A model generated the notes under the pieces. That model did no database searches. It was not told the DNA's origin and was given only the letters and a program-made list of their open reading frames with translations. A program made the translations under genes and the position numbers. A DNA stretch of 64,000 nucleotides from Kordia jejudonensis (GTDB taxonomy: Bacteria; Bacteroidota; Bacteroidia; Flavobacteriales; Flavobacteriaceae): assembly GCF_001005315.1 (NCBI RefSeq), contig NZ_LBMG01000019.1, positions 33,364-97,363 on the forward strand, read 5' to 3'. Shown one piece after another: positions 8,597 to 18,365 of this stretch. Numbering within the stretch: position 1 is the first letter of the stretch; each line of letters opens with the position of its first letter.

Positions 8597-9431
8597 AACT
8601 CGTTGGCCAGTTTCCGCTATCACTTACTTTATCAAGTGAACCTACGAATATTTCGTCTCCATCAACTTCATCAACAGACATAATTCTCTTTTCTTGTCTC
8701 AATAAATCTTTATTCTGATCATGTAAAACAATATCTTTCGCTACAGAAACCTTAAATACTGGAGCTTCATATCCACTAACAGGTAATGTTTTTGTTTCCA
8801 TTTTAAAAGTTTCCTTTTCATTTTTAGCAAAAGGAACAAATTTCATTCGCTTGTAACGATCGCTTCCTTTGAATAAAGAGTCAATAACAGGCTCAAAACT
8901 CAGTGTATCTATAATTACAACCTCTTTCAGTTTATCAATTTTATAAACTTTGTCAAACTCCGTATAACTAGAATCTCTTTTCTCAACAATAGCAAATTGT
9001 GCTGTGTCAATAAATTTTTCTAAAGAAGCAAAGTCTTTTGCATACGTTCCAGTAATCGTTTTGTGAGCAAGCTGAGAATCTCTAATATCTTTTAAATTAT
9101 TAATAACAGCTGTATATCTTTTTATTTTTTCTTGTTTGAATTCAACTGGCGCCATGATGGAATTATAAATCTTGTATCCGAAAAATACAGATGCCAACAT
9201 AAATACTATAGCAACGATTGGACGAATCTTTCTAGGTACTATCTTTTCAACAAGGAATAAAAGACCAATAGCTACCGCAATAGCTAAAATTACAATAAGA
9301 GGTGTTTTAATCGTATCGAAAAAACCTCCACGAACTCCTTCCGATTTTTGTGCTATTGCTAAAGCAGGAAGTAGTAAGAAAACAGTTACTAATGATAAGA
9401 CTAAATTGAATTTTTGTTTTACGTGTTTCAT
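8574..9431 (-). CDS. Conserved membrane protein, unknown function
   Basis: The 285-residue product has a signal-like first helix (residues 9-27, ending ALA before IAQ), then two membrane helices at about 45-65 and 70-88. After these comes a soluble region that begins with a helix reading IKRYTAVINNLKDIRDSQLAHKTITGTYAKDFASL. That stretch resembles the conserved helix of type II pseudopilins (NL-IR-AQ-YK-G-Y), which might be chance. I do not recognise a family. It heads an operon with DUF3822 and rsmD. A TAGATTTG promoter box lies 43 bases upstream. Confidence 0.65.
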   Translation of the reverse strand: MKHVKQKFNLVLSLVTVFLLLPALAIAQKSEGVRGGFFDTIKTPLIVILAIAVAIGLLFLVEKIVPRKIRPIVAIVFMLASVFFGYKIYNSIMAPVEFKQEKIKRYTAVINNLKDIRDSQLAHKTITGTYAKDFASLEKFIDTAQFAIVEKRDSSYTEFDKVYKIDKLKEVVIIDTLSFEPVIDSLFKGSDRYKRMKFVPFAKNEKETFKMETKTLPVSGYEAPVFKVSVAKDIVLHDQNKDLLRQEKRIMSVDEVDGDEIFVGSLDKVSDSGNWPTSYEIIQKK

Positions 9432-9473
9432 CTCTATTAAGAATAGTTTTGTTTAAAGGAACATCAATATACG

Positions 9474-9481
9474 CAAATCTA
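9474..9481 (-). promoter_or_regulatory. -7 promoter box of the membrane protein-DUF3822-rsmD operon
   Basis: On the minus strand this reads TAGATTTG, a full TAnnTTTG match, 43 bases upstream of the ATG at 9431. The -33 side is only T-rich. Confidence 0.5.
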
Positions 9482-9622
9482 CAATTTTTTTTTAATCGTA
9501 AAAGTATTTCACTAAAAAAAGCATGTTTATATTTATAAAAAATCAATTGATACGCTTTACTTCAATTTACTTTTCTATTTTCGTTCTCTGATCGCCAAAA
9601 AGCGCAGGTAATTTTTACAATT

Positions 9623-11047
9623 ATGGATGCAACTACATTTTATAAATTACTCAAAAGTAAATTTCCACACGAAGTTACTTTTAAGCAAGATGTAGTTTTA
9701 CACAAACTTTCCGAGTTTATCTACGGAACTGACAAAGATGCTTTATTCTTACTCAAAGGATATGCAGGAACCGGAAAAACCACTACAATTGGTACCTTGG
9801 TAACACATTTGTGGCACACCAAAAAAAAGTCGGTTCTCTTAGCACCAACTGGTCGTGCTGCAAAAGTAATTAGTAATTATGCAGGTCGTCAAGCACATAC
9901 CATTCACAAAAAAATATATTTTCCTAAAAAAGACAAAGGTGGCGGCGTCAGCTTTGTATTGCAACCAAATAAGCATCGCGATACACTTTTTATTGTTGAT
10001 GAAGCTTCTATGATTCCTGATGCGCCAAGCGATTCAAAACTATTTGAAAACGGCTCATTGTTAGATGATTTAATGATGTATGTATACAATGGTCATAATT
10101 GTAAACTCATTTTAATTGGAGATACCGCGCAATTACCGCCAGTAAAACTTGATATCAGTCCAGCATTAGATGAACGCACGTTAGAGCTAAATTATGATAA
10201 AAATGTAACCTTAATTGAATTGGATGAAGTGGTGCGACAAGATTCTGACTCTGGAATATTAGTTAACGCGACCAATTTGCGGGAACAATTGCACGATGAA
10301 TTTTATGCAGAATTCAAATTTCAAGTGGATAACTATCCCGACATTGTGCGATTGATTGACGGATACGAAATTCAAGATGCCATTAGCGATTCCTATTCTG
10401 ATAGCGGAAAAGAAGAAATGGCAATCATTGTCCGATCAAACAAAAGAGCCAATATTTACAACCAACAAATACGAAATCGGATCTTATTTAATGAACATGA
10501 ATTGTCTTCAGGCGATTATTTAATGGTTGTCAAAAACAATTACTTTTGGTTGCCAGCCACATCAGAAGCAGGATTTATTGCCAATGGAGACATTATTGAA
10601 GTCTTAGAAATCTTTGCCATCAAAGAATTATATGGATTTCGCTTTGCAGAAGTAAACATTCGTATGGTCGATTATCCAAATCAAAAACCATTAGAAACGG
10701 TATTGTTGTTAGATACAATTCATGCCGAAACACCAGCACTTTCCTATGAAGATGGAAACAAATTGTACCAAGAAGTTATGAACGATTATGCTGATGAAAC
10801 TTCAAAATACAAGAAATTCCTAAAAGTAAAAGCCAACAAATATTTCAATGCATTGCAAGTAAAATTTAGCTATGCCATCACGTGTCATAAATCGCAAGGT
10901 GGACAATGGAAAACAGTTTTTATAGAACAACCTTATTTGCCAAATGGCGTTGGAAAAGAATACATGCGTTGGTTGTATACGGCAATGACACGCGCACAAG
11001 AAAAACTATACCTTATCGGGTTTACGGATGATTTTTTTATCTCCTAA
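9623..11047 (+). CDS. ATP-dependent RecD-like DNA helicase (superfamily 1B)
   Basis: The 474-residue protein carries the SF1 motor. Walker A is GYAGTGKT (46-53), motif Ia follows in LLAPTGRAAKVI, and motif II is FIVDEASMI at about 123-131. GDTAQLPPV (motif III) comes next. Near the C-terminus are YAITCHKSQGGQWKTVFIE (motif V/Va) and RWLYTAMTRAQEKLYLIG (motif VI). This is the Dda/RecD2-type 5'-3' helicase found singly in Bacteroidota, without RecB or RecC partners. It is shorter than RecD2 and lacks the long N-terminal domain, so a stand-alone repair helicase is likely. Monocistronic as far as can be seen. Confidence 0.88.
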   Translation: MDATTFYKLLKSKFPHEVTFKQDVVLHKLSEFIYGTDKDALFLLKGYAGTGKTTTIGTLVTHLWHTKKKSVLLAPTGRAAKVISNYAGRQAHTIHKKIYFPKKDKGGGVSFVLQPNKHRDTLFIVDEASMIPDAPSDSKLFENGSLLDDLMMYVYNGHNCKLILIGDTAQLPPVKLDISPALDERTLELNYDKNVTLIELDEVVRQDSDSGILVNATNLREQLHDEFYAEFKFQVDNYPDIVRLIDGYEIQDAISDSYSDSGKEEMAIIVRSNKRANIYNQQIRNRILFNEHELSSGDYLMVVKNNYFWLPATSEAGFIANGDIIEVLEIFAIKELYGFRFAEVNIRMVDYPNQKPLETVLLLDTIHAETPALSYEDGNKLYQEVMNDYADETSKYKKFLKVKANKYFNALQVKFSYAITCHKSQGGQWKTVFIEQPYLPNGVGKEYMRWLYTAMTRAQEKLYLIGFTDDFFIS

Positions 11048-11112
11048 ATCATCTCAAAAAAATATTTTTCCTATTTTTAAAAAAATTAACCAAAAACCAA
11101 TAATTGTATCGC

Positions 11113-11991
11113 ATGAATAATTTGTACTACAGACCTTCGGGTAAAGTGAATCCTCTTAGTATTTTATATCTACTGTTAGCCATTTGTGTTGCTGTGCCTA
11201 TATTGGCGCTCATTTACACCTACGCAATTTTGTACATTCCGTTAATTTATCTAAACTTTCTATGCGTAGCTGGAGTTGCGTTTGGACTTGGATTTATAGC
11301 AAGCTTTGTTATGGATTTAGGAAAAGTAAGGAATGTGCTTATAGCTGCACTTTTCGGGTTACTCATCGGAATTGCAGGTTTGTATACAAGTTGGATTATA
11401 TGGCTTGCACATCATTACGAACAAGAATATATGGACATAGCGTTCAATATGGAAGCATTATTTGCTGAAATAGAATATGCCAACGAACAAGGAACTTGGG
11501 GAATTGGTAGAAGTGGCGGACTTGTCAATGGAACAATGCTAAGTATCGTTTGGGTTATTGAAGCTGTCGGAATGATTGGATTTCCTGTATTTTTTGCATA
11601 TTCAAAAGCTTGTGAGCCTTTCATAGAAAATGATGATAGCTGGGCAGAATTGACACCAATTGGTCCTTTTGAATTTATTCTTAACAAAGAGGAATTAAAA
11701 CAACAATTAGAAACAAGAAACTATGAAACGCTTGTAAACATGCCAGTAGCAAATAGCGAAACAGACGCTTCTCACTCCATATTTCAGTTACATCACGGCA
11801 AGCATATCAACCAAGCAAAAGAATTTTACCTTTCTGTGGTAAACATGAAAGCAGGAACCGATAAAGATGGAAACCTCAAGTTTGATGAAAACAATCTGAT
11901 CAATTACATTCACATCACAAAAGAAGCAGGACAACAATTAGTAGCACGTATTTCAAATACAGGCACAGAAGCGAAAGCAAATTCCGTTTAA
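11113..11991 (+). CDS. Hypothetical membrane protein
   Basis: The 292-residue product has four hydrophobic helices in its first half (about residues 15-42, 45-70, 75-100 and 140-165) and a soluble C-terminal half of about 120 residues rich in Glu, Asn and Lys. I do not recognise a family. I take the ATG at 11113 (MNNLYYRPSG), because the frame extended to 11104 would need a TTG with no support. It ends 34 bases before kdsB, so read-through from it is possible, but a functional link is not shown. Confidence 0.6.
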   Translation: MNNLYYRPSGKVNPLSILYLLLAICVAVPILALIYTYAILYIPLIYLNFLCVAGVAFGLGFIASFVMDLGKVRNVLIAALFGLLIGIAGLYTSWIIWLAHHYEQEYMDIAFNMEALFAEIEYANEQGTWGIGRSGGLVNGTMLSIVWVIEAVGMIGFPVFFAYSKACEPFIENDDSWAELTPIGPFEFILNKEELKQQLETRNYETLVNMPVANSETDASHSIFQLHHGKHINQAKEFYLSVVNMKAGTDKDGNLKFDENNLINYIHITKEAGQQLVARISNTGTEAKANSV

Positions 11992-12025
11992 AAATTGTAC
12001 TTTTGAGCTTATAAAATAGACACAT

Positions 12026-12754
12026 TTGAAAATAATAGCAATGATTCCGGCGCGTTATGCAGCTTCTCGATTTCCTGGAAAGCTCATGCAAGATTTGCAC
12101 GGAAAAACCGTAATTACAAGAACCTATGAAGCTACAGTAGCTACCGAACTTTTTGAAGAAGTATATGTAGTGACAGATAGCGATATTATTCGTGAAGAAA
12201 TAACACGTCATGGAGGAAAGGTAATCATGAGTACAAAAGAACACCAATCTGGAAGCGATCGTATTGCAGAAGCCGTACAAAATGTAGCTGCGGATATTGT
12301 CATTAATGTGCAAGGAGACGAACCATTTACGGAAAAAGAAAGTCTTGAAAAAGTCATCAATGTATTTTATGAAGACCCAAATAAGGAAATCGATTTGGCT
12401 TCGTTAATGGTAGAAATCAAAGATTGGGACGAAATCAACAATCCAAATACCGTAAAAGTCATTGTAGATCAGCGCGATTTTGCGTTGTACTTTTCGCGTT
12501 CGCCAATTCCATATCCAAGAGATGATAAAGCTGGCGCTAGATATTTTAAACACAAAGGAATTTACGCCTTTCGGAAACAAGCGTTGTTAGATTTTTATGA
12601 ACTGCCAATGAAATCGTTGGAAGCTACGGAAAAAATAGAATGCATTCGCTATTTAGAATTTGGCAAAAAAATAAAAATGGTCGAAACCTCAATAGAAGGT
12701 GTCGAAATTGATACACCTGAAGACCTTGAACGCGCAAAGAAAGTATGGAAATAA
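12026..12754 (+). CDS. kdsB: 3-deoxy-manno-octulosonate cytidylyltransferase
   Basis: KdsB activates Kdo (or 8-amino-Kdo) with CTP for lipopolysaccharide core assembly. The 242-residue product has the family motifs: [18 protein letters not shown] (nucleotide binding), [17 protein letters not shown] at about 93-99, [11 protein letters not shown], the H-K-GIYAFR strand and [14 protein letters not shown] near the end. To keep the conserved [11 protein letters not shown] start it must begin with TTG at 12026; the next ATG (12041) would drop the first beta strand. It overlaps the HAD gene by 10 bases and heads a sugar-acid cluster ending in a KdnB-like enzyme. Confidence 0.93.
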   Translation: MKIIAMIPARYAASRFPGKLMQDLHGKTVITRTYEATVATELFEEVYVVTDSDIIREEITRHGGKVIMSTKEHQSGSDRIAEAVQNVAADIVINVQGDEPFTEKESLEKVINVFYEDPNKEIDLASLMVEIKDWDEINNPNTVKVIVDQRDFALYFSRSPIPYPRDDKAGARYFKHKGIYAFRKQALLDFYELPMKSLEATEKIECIRYLEFGKKIKMVETSIEGVEIDTPEDLERAKKVWK

Positions 12755-13443
12755 CATATGACAATATAAAAGTCATCGCTTTTGATGCCGATGATACGCT
12801 TTGGGTTAATGAAACCTATTTTAGAGATGTCGAACATAAATTTGCACAACTACTATCTGCGTATGAAACTGAAAATACAATCGATCAAGAATTGTTCAAG
12901 ATGGAAATGAAAAACCTGTCAACGTACGGATACGGAATCAAAGGTTTTATGCTGTCGATGGTAGAAAGTGCTATTGAATTGTCCAACGGGAAAATTTCAA
13001 ACAAAGTACTTTCAGAAATCATCAACTTAGGAAAAGAAATGATTTCCATGCCTGTAGAATTGCTCGATGGTATTGAAGAAGTACTTGAAAAACTAAGCGG
13101 AAAATACAGACTATTGGTCTTAACTAAAGGCGATTTGCTCGATCAGGAACGAAAACTTGAAAAATCTGGCTTGACCAAATACTTTCACCATGTAGAAGTG
13201 ATGAGCGATAAAAAAGAAAAAAATTACCAAGATTTGCTCGATCATTTAGAAATAAATATCAACGAATTTTTAATGATTGGAAACTCATTAAAGTCAGATG
13301 TATTACCAATTATAAATATAGGAGGAAAGGCAATTCATGTACCATTTCATACGACTTGGCAACATGAAACGGTTTCTCCAAATGAAGAATCTGATGAATA
13401 CCATGTCGTAAAAGACATTACACAAGTGTTAAATTATTTGTAG
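12745..13443 (+). CDS. HAD superfamily hydrolase (probable phosphatase)
   Basis: A 232-residue HAD enzyme with the nucleophile motif FDADDTLW (Asp14, Asp16), motif II in LVLTKGD, a Lys region at [10 protein letters not shown], and motif [13 protein letters not shown] helical cap lies between residues 20 and 95, as in the YjjG/gph-like subfamily. Substrate cannot be read from sequence. Since it overlaps kdsB by 10 bases and sits among sugar-modifying genes, a sugar phosphate is plausible but not proven; KdsC-type Kdo-8-phosphatases are shorter and cap-less, so I do not call it kdsC. Confidence 0.85.
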   Translation: MEITYDNIKVIAFDADDTLWVNETYFRDVEHKFAQLLSAYETENTIDQELFKMEMKNLSTYGYGIKGFMLSMVESAIELSNGKISNKVLSEIINLGKEMISMPVELLDGIEEVLEKLSGKYRLLVLTKGDLLDQERKLEKSGLTKYFHHVEVMSDKKEKNYQDLLDHLEININEFLMIGNSLKSDVLPIINIGGKAIHVPFHTTWQHETVSPNEESDEYHVVKDITQVLNYL

Positions 13444-14066
13444 TGAAGAAACTAAACATTGACACTTGGAATCGGAAGCAACACTTTGAATTTTTTAACA
13501 CGTTCAAAGATCCGTTTTTTGCAGTTGCAGCGCCCATGGATGTTACCAAAGCGTATCATTTTGCGAAAGCGACAGGAAACAGCTTTTTTGCAGTGTATTT
13601 GCACGATTGTATGAAAGCTGTAAACTCGGTTGAAGCGTTTAAATATCGAATTGAAAACGAACATGAAGTTGTCATTCATGATCACATTCACGCGTCGCCA
13701 ACGATAATGCGACCGGACAAAACATTTGGTTTCTCATTCATCGATTACGATGCAGATTTTGAAATATTTGCGCAAAATATAAAAGCGGAAAAAGATCGAA
13801 TTTTTAATTCAACAGACTTATTTCCGCCAAAAAACACAGAAGATTGTGTGTTTTGTTCAGCATTGCCTTGGGTAGGTTTTACAGGACACAAAGAACCGTT
13901 TCATGGTAAAAAAGAATCGGTTCCAAGAATAGCTTTCAGTAAAATGGAAGCAAAAAAAGATAAAAAAATAATGACGGTTTCAGTATCGGTAAATCATGCA
14001 TTGATGGATGGCTATCATGTTGGACAGTTTACCGAAAAGTTTCAAGAAAACTTGTTGAAGCACTAA
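13443..14066 (+). CDS. Chloramphenicol acetyltransferase-fold acyltransferase
   Basis: The 207-residue product has the full CAT fold: the SFFAVYLHDCMKAVN helix, a GFSFIDYD strand, and the catalytic block SVNHALMDGYHVGQF. His185 and Asp189 correspond to the catalytic His and the structural Asp of HHxxxDG; the first His of the pair is Asn here. CAT family members acetylate chloramphenicol, but chromosomal copies like this often have other acceptors. It starts with GTG at 13443, overlapping the HAD stop by one base (TAGTG), so it is translationally coupled. A role in Kdo or glycan acylation would fit the cluster but is speculative. Confidence 0.85.
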   Translation: MKKLNIDTWNRKQHFEFFNTFKDPFFAVAAPMDVTKAYHFAKATGNSFFAVYLHDCMKAVNSVEAFKYRIENEHEVVIHDHIHASPTIMRPDKTFGFSFIDYDADFEIFAQNIKAEKDRIFNSTDLFPPKNTEDCVFCSALPWVGFTGHKEPFHGKKESVPRIAFSKMEAKKDKKIMTVSVSVNHALMDGYHVGQFTEKFQENLLKH

Positions 14067-14112
14067 ATAACTTAATGTAATATTTATATTTACACTATTA
14101 AACTAACAAACT

Positions 14113-15195
14113 ATGCAGTATAAAAACTTTCCAATGGTTCCCAGAGTAATCTTCGGAAGAGGAAGTTTTAACCAGATACAAGAAATTCTTGCGCCAAAAC
14201 GTGTGAATACAAAAGCACCGTTTATCTTTTTAGTAGACGATGTTTTTGAAAACAATCCGTGGCTGATTGATAGAATTCCACTTCGCTTTCTAGATCAAAT
14301 TATCTTTGTTTCTGCCGATGAAGAACCAAAAACGTCACAAGTTGATGCATTGGTGAGCGAACTCAAAGAACGTTTTACTGAAAATCCATCAGGAATTATT
14401 GGAATTGGCGGAGGAACATTGCTCGATATGGCAAAAGCCGTTGCAATAATGCTGACAAATGAAGGAAGTGCCGCCGATTATCAAGGTTGGGATTTGGTAA
14501 GCAGTGAAGCAACATATCATGTAGGAATTCCAACGATATCTGGAACTGGCGCGGAAGTTTCACGAACCACCGTTTTAACAGGACCAGAAAAGAAATTAGG
14601 AATCAACTCAGATTATACACCTTTTGATCAAGTAGTATTAGATCCTGAATTGACACGTGGAGTGCCACAAAATCAGTGGTTTTACACAGGAATGGATTGC
14701 TACATTCATTGTATAGAATCGTTAACAGGAACGTACTTAAACGCGTTTAGCCAGAGTTACGGAGAAAAAGCTTTAGAACTTTGTAGAAACGTATTTCTTG
14801 AAAAAAATGTACGTGATGAAGATTCAGAAGATAAGTTGATGATGGCTTCTTGGCACGGCGGAATGAGCATTGCCTATTCGCAAGTTGGTGTCGCACACGC
14901 CATGAGTTACGGACTTTCATACTTATTAGGAACAAAGCACGGAATTGGAAACTGTATCGTATTCAATCATTTAGAAGAATTTTATCCGCAAGGAGTTTCT
15001 GAATTTAAGAAAATGGTGCGGAAACACGATATCGACATTCCAACAGGAATTTGTAAAGACCTCACAGACAAAGAATTTGATAAAATGATTGATATTGCGC
15101 TGATGTTAGTTCCACTTTGGGAAAATGCATTGGGTAAAAATTGGCATGAAATCATCACCCGTGAAAAGTTGAAAAACATGTACATGAAAATGTAA
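14113..15195 (+). CDS. kdnB: Iron-containing alcohol dehydrogenase, KdnB-like Kdo 8-oxidase
   Basis: A 360-residue type III metal-dependent dehydrogenase. GIGGGTLLDMAKAVA (96-110) binds NAD(P), TISGTGAEVSRTTVL follows, and the metal ligands are an Asp and His residues, seen in MDCYIHCIESL, GVAHAMSYG and KHGIGNC. The N-terminal QYKNFPMVPRVIFGRGSFNQI start and its position next to kdsB resemble Shewanella KdnB, which oxidises Kdo at C8 before the aminotransferase KdnA makes 8-amino-Kdo. No kdnA-type aminotransferase lies in this window. The ADH family call is firm; the KdnB identity is good but inferential. Confidence 0.78.
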   Translation: MQYKNFPMVPRVIFGRGSFNQIQEILAPKRVNTKAPFIFLVDDVFENNPWLIDRIPLRFLDQIIFVSADEEPKTSQVDALVSELKERFTENPSGIIGIGGGTLLDMAKAVAIMLTNEGSAADYQGWDLVSSEATYHVGIPTISGTGAEVSRTTVLTGPEKKLGINSDYTPFDQVVLDPELTRGVPQNQWFYTGMDCYIHCIESLTGTYLNAFSQSYGEKALELCRNVFLEKNVRDEDSEDKLMMASWHGGMSIAYSQVGVAHAMSYGLSYLLGTKHGIGNCIVFNHLEEFYPQGVSEFKKMVRKHDIDIPTGICKDLTDKEFDKMIDIALMLVPLWENALGKNWHEIITREKLKNMYMKM

Positions 15196-15215
15196 TAACA
15201 ACTTCGTATAAAAAC

Positions 15216-15257
15216 AAAAAAACGCTTTAAAAGTCTAAACTTCTAAAGCGTTTTTTT
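15216..15257. terminator. Bidirectional terminator between kdnB and the convergent beta-barrel gene
   Basis: AAAAAAACGCTTTA (15216-15229) is a perfect 14-bp inverted match of TAAAGCGTTTTTTT (15244-15257), with a 14-base loop. A T run on each strand lets it work both ways for the two convergent genes. Confidence 0.88.
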
Positions 15258-15271
15258 ATACATAAATATCT

Positions 15272-16495
15272 TTAAAAGATTGTGTAACCAAAAACTAGCG
15301 CAACACTATTATAATCGGACGCGGCATAAAAACCATTTAGTGGCAACATTTCTCGTGCTGTTTTATATCGGAACTCAATACTATACTTATTGTTGTATTT
15401 ATATCCCAATCCGAAAGCAAAATTTCCTCTCGGATCTAATACGATGTCAATAAAATTAGGTTGTTCAGACCGAATGTCTTTAGTCAATGAAATATTGAAC
15501 ATATAAAAAGCATTCACAAATAATTTTGACGAATCGTTAAGAAACATGTAATGACGAACTCCTACAGGAACTTCAATTGCGCTATAATCAACCTCTACGT
15601 TTGTTGTTCTATCTCCAGCAGTATCTTGTGCATAAACCACTTCTTTATTCGTTTTATAAGAAACATAGGTTGGTTCAGCTACAATTGCCCATTTGTTTTT
15701 ATTAAAATTTAAAACAAATTCTGCTTCCAGCCCAAGTTGAAGACTCGTATTCTGACCAAAATCAATTGTAAATCTTTGATTGACAGCATTCGTAATTCCA
15801 AATGAAGAAAAATTAACGCCAGGTTTTACAGATAAATTAAAGCCTGTACTATTATCGCGAGCAGCAAAATTTGTGAATGTATTTCCTTCACAAGAATTAT
15901 ATGCAGCAAATAATTTGACCAATTTTGATTTGGTATATAAGGTATTTTTTATTTTTTTCGAAGTAACTGCATCACACTTTAAATAATCCCACAATTGTTT
16001 TTTATACGTAGTATTTTCAGCGACTCTACTTTCAGCTTGTAAATACTTTTTATACACCAATTGTTCAATGTTTTTATCGTCTACACTAAAAAAGTACTTT
16101 CTCAAATTACTATCAACATACGAATATAAAGATGCTTTTCCTTCCACAAGTACTTTTAAAAAAAGCTGTTTCTGTTGCCATTGTGGCGCTTCTGAAGTTG
16201 GCAAATCATTCAGGTTTTGATACGAAACATCAATTGCAACGGTATGTCTTTCAAATTTCGATTGGTCATAAATTTCAAAAACAGCAACGTTTCTTATGCC
16301 AATTGATTTCTGTTCGGAAGTTTCTGTGAGTTTATATTCAAAATCACTCGGATTGTTTTTCCAATCCATATTTTTAATGTAGCATTCTGTTTTTTGACCC
16401 GAATTGTCAATAAAATATCCTTTATCAAAAGAAATTTGAGCAAACGAATAATAGCTCATAAAAAGCAAAAGGATAACAGTTAGTTGTTTTTTCAT
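15272..16495 (-). CDS. Outer membrane beta-barrel protein (PorT/OMP_b-brl type)
   Basis: The 407-residue product has a signal peptide (MKKQLTVILLLFMSYYSFAQ) and an unusual N-terminal part of about 200 residues with conserved aromatic and charged residues (for example QKTECYIKNMDWKNNP), followed by a C-terminal half with alternating amphipathic strands and Gly/aromatic turns. It ends GFYAASDYNSVALVFGYTIF, with a final Phe, as in barrel proteins folded by BAM. The start 60 bases downstream of the first in-frame ATG (16555) is chosen because it begins the signal peptide. A TACTTTTG promoter box lies 83 bases upstream. Function unknown. Confidence 0.75.
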   Translation of the reverse strand: MKKQLTVILLLFMSYYSFAQISFDKGYFIDNSGQKTECYIKNMDWKNNPSDFEYKLTETSEQKSIGIRNVAVFEIYDQSKFERHTVAIDVSYQNLNDLPTSEAPQWQQKQLFLKVLVEGKASLYSYVDSNLRKYFFSVDDKNIEQLVYKKYLQAESRVAENTTYKKQLWDYLKCDAVTSKKIKNTLYTKSKLVKLFAAYNSCEGNTFTNFAARDNSTGFNLSVKPGVNFSSFGITNAVNQRFTIDFGQNTSLQLGLEAEFVLNFNKNKWAIVAEPTYVSYKTNKEVVYAQDTAGDRTTNVEVDYSAIEVPVGVRHYMFLNDSSKLFVNAFYMFNISLTKDIRSEQPNFIDIVLDPRGNFAFGLGYKYNNKYSIEFRYKTAREMLPLNGFYAASDYNSVALVFGYTIF

Positions 16496-16799
16496 GTAAG
16501 CATGTTTTATATTAGAGAATAAAATAGTGAAAAGCATCTGTGTGCAAACGTTCACGCTGTTAGTGTTTAGAATAGCTCAAAAGTAACAGTTTATCAGATC
16601 AAAATAGATACGTTCATACTAAAATTCAGTGAATTATCGTAAAAAGAAAGAAATTTTCACGTGTTGATTTTTAATGTAAAATACATATTTTCAGGTAGTT
16701 GTGGTTTGAATCGATAATTTGATGCTAAATAGACTGATTTCTATAATTTCATTATCTTTTAGATGAAGAATTTTCAAGGAAGCTCTAAATTAGTATGAA
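16496..16799. other. Intergenic gap with one promoter box
   Basis: About 300 bases with no credible gene. On the minus strand TACTTTTG (16578-16585) serves as the likely -7 box of the beta-barrel gene. The rest is AT-rich and I see no hairpin with a T run; the gene at 16800 ends here. Confidence 0.5.
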
Positions 16800-18365
16800 T
16801 TAAAAATACTCTTTCATCGTTTTAATATCAAGCCAACCAGTTTTTCCGTTTTTTACAATTTTATAAAATGAGCTAGTAACACGTTCAAGTAATTGATATG
16901 TTGATTTTTTCTGTTGTGGAAAAATACCAACTTTATCATTTTTATATATAAGAATCAAATTGTCTTGATTTATCGTAATACGATCATACTTTACAGGAAG
17001 TTCCTGAATAGTTGTTACCAAAAGATCGTTGTATACATTTCTTTTCAATGAATATTGATCGGATACGGTCGTTTTTAGCGTTTTATCATGATGTATCTTA
17101 TCATAAGAATACAATCCATATTTTCTACCATTGAACACTTTTATATAATTCGGAAATCCTGAAATTGCACCCGTAAATTCATCATTTTCATCCGAATAAT
17201 CAGAAGTTGTATCATTTATAAAAGTTAGTTCTTCATCTTTTTTATGATTTTTAAAAATATACGTTTGCTCAGTATCTCCTTGTGGTCCAATATTTCTATG
17301 CATAACCTTTACGGAATATGGATATTTTTGGTCTTCATTCTTGCTAATTTGATGTGAAATCGAAGAAACGGTTCCGCATACATTGAGGACTTTTTGTGGT
17401 AATTTTTGAAATTGATTTCCATAAATATCAACATACGCTGAAGTTTCAGCGGTCAAAAACTCTACATAATTGTCATGAAAGTAAGCTTTTTGAACGTTTG
17501 GAGTTTCAAACTTCGTACGTATTGAATTGTAAATGGTATAGGTAGCATCTTTTTGACCAACAATAAAGTAATTAGAACACATAATAGTATCAAAACTTTG
17601 TTGTAAAAGATCGTTTTTAAAATTATCATACAAACGATATTGCTCTGTTTCGTCTTTGACAATTTTATGCATATAATCAGGTTCTAAATAGGACAAAATT
17701 TCATAGTCATCAACAGGATACCTATTTCTTTCTACAGAAGTAATAAAGTCGATATCAATTTCATTTGAAACCATGACAATCTGATTATAAAGTGGAATTC
17801 CAAAAAAGATAATATCATCTTCTTCATTGAGTAACGTTATTTCTTTTCCATTGCCAAAATCGAGTACTACAACTTCAAGCCATATTGCATCATCAACTTG
17901 CCAATTAGAGCTGTTTACTGCATTTGAAGTTTCCTGAAATAATAACTCTTCATAAAGTGCTAAACCATTTCCCATAAATCGTAAGATGTTCACTGCTTTT
18001 TCAGAAGTATCTTCGGTTTGTACAAACCAATCATACTGTTGCCAACTTGTAGTATCTATAGTTTGAATATCGCTTACAAACACAAGATGTGCGTATGTTT
18101 CCTTTATATCTTCCATTGTATATGGTTCGTCCGATTCTTGTGTAACAAGTGTTTCCAAAAAACCTTCTGTAGTTTCAGTAAATTCTATAATTGTGTATAC
18201 ATAAGAATTGGAACCTACTTTTTCAAACATGCCAATTTCAGTATCATCGGTATCGTATGCAATAATATCAATATTGGACAAATGAATACGATGCTGCGCT
18301 TTCAGGGTTTGAAAGCCGAAAAGCAATAAAAAGAATCCGAACAATAGAGACATACAATTGCGCAT
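16800..18365 (-). CDS. Secreted hypothetical protein with WG-repeat-like segments
   Basis: A 521-residue product with a signal peptide (residues 1-23, ending TLKAQ). Most of it is low in recognisable motifs, rich in Asp, Glu, Thr and Tyr. Near the C-terminus there are short units like RKYGLYSYDK, KVGIFPQQKK and GKTGWLD that resemble the WG repeat (beta propeller-like, KxGfid). The family cannot be named with certainty. It is monocistronic and divergent from the acyltransferase gene at 18566. Confidence 0.6.
   Translation of the reverse strand: MRNCMSLLFGFFLLLFGFQTLKAQHRIHLSNIDIIAYDTDDTEIGMFEKVGSNSYVYTIIEFTETTEGFLETLVTQESDEPYTMEDIKETYAHLVFVSDIQTIDTTSWQQYDWFVQTEDTSEKAVNILRFMGNGLALYEELLFQETSNAVNSSNWQVDDAIWLEVVVLDFGNGKEITLLNEEDDIIFFGIPLYNQIVMVSNEIDIDFITSVERNRYPVDDYEILSYLEPDYMHKIVKDETEQYRLYDNFKNDLLQQSFDTIMCSNYFIVGQKDATYTIYNSIRTKFETPNVQKAYFHDNYVEFLTAETSAYVDIYGNQFQKLPQKVLNVCGTVSSISHQISKNEDQKYPYSVKVMHRNIGPQGDTEQTYIFKNHKKDEELTFINDTTSDYSDENDEFTGAISGFPNYIKVFNGRKYGLYSYDKIHHDKTLKTTVSDQYSLKRNVYNDLLVTTIQELPVKYDRITINQDNLILIYKNDKVGIFPQQKKSTYQLLERVTSSFYKIVKNGKTGWLDIKTMKEYF

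Noticed and set aside
13443..14066. Acquired chloramphenicol resistance gene
   Set aside because: The CAT-fold gene is translationally coupled in a sugar-acid cluster, has local base composition and lacks the first His of the classic HH pair; a mobile resistance gene is unlikely.
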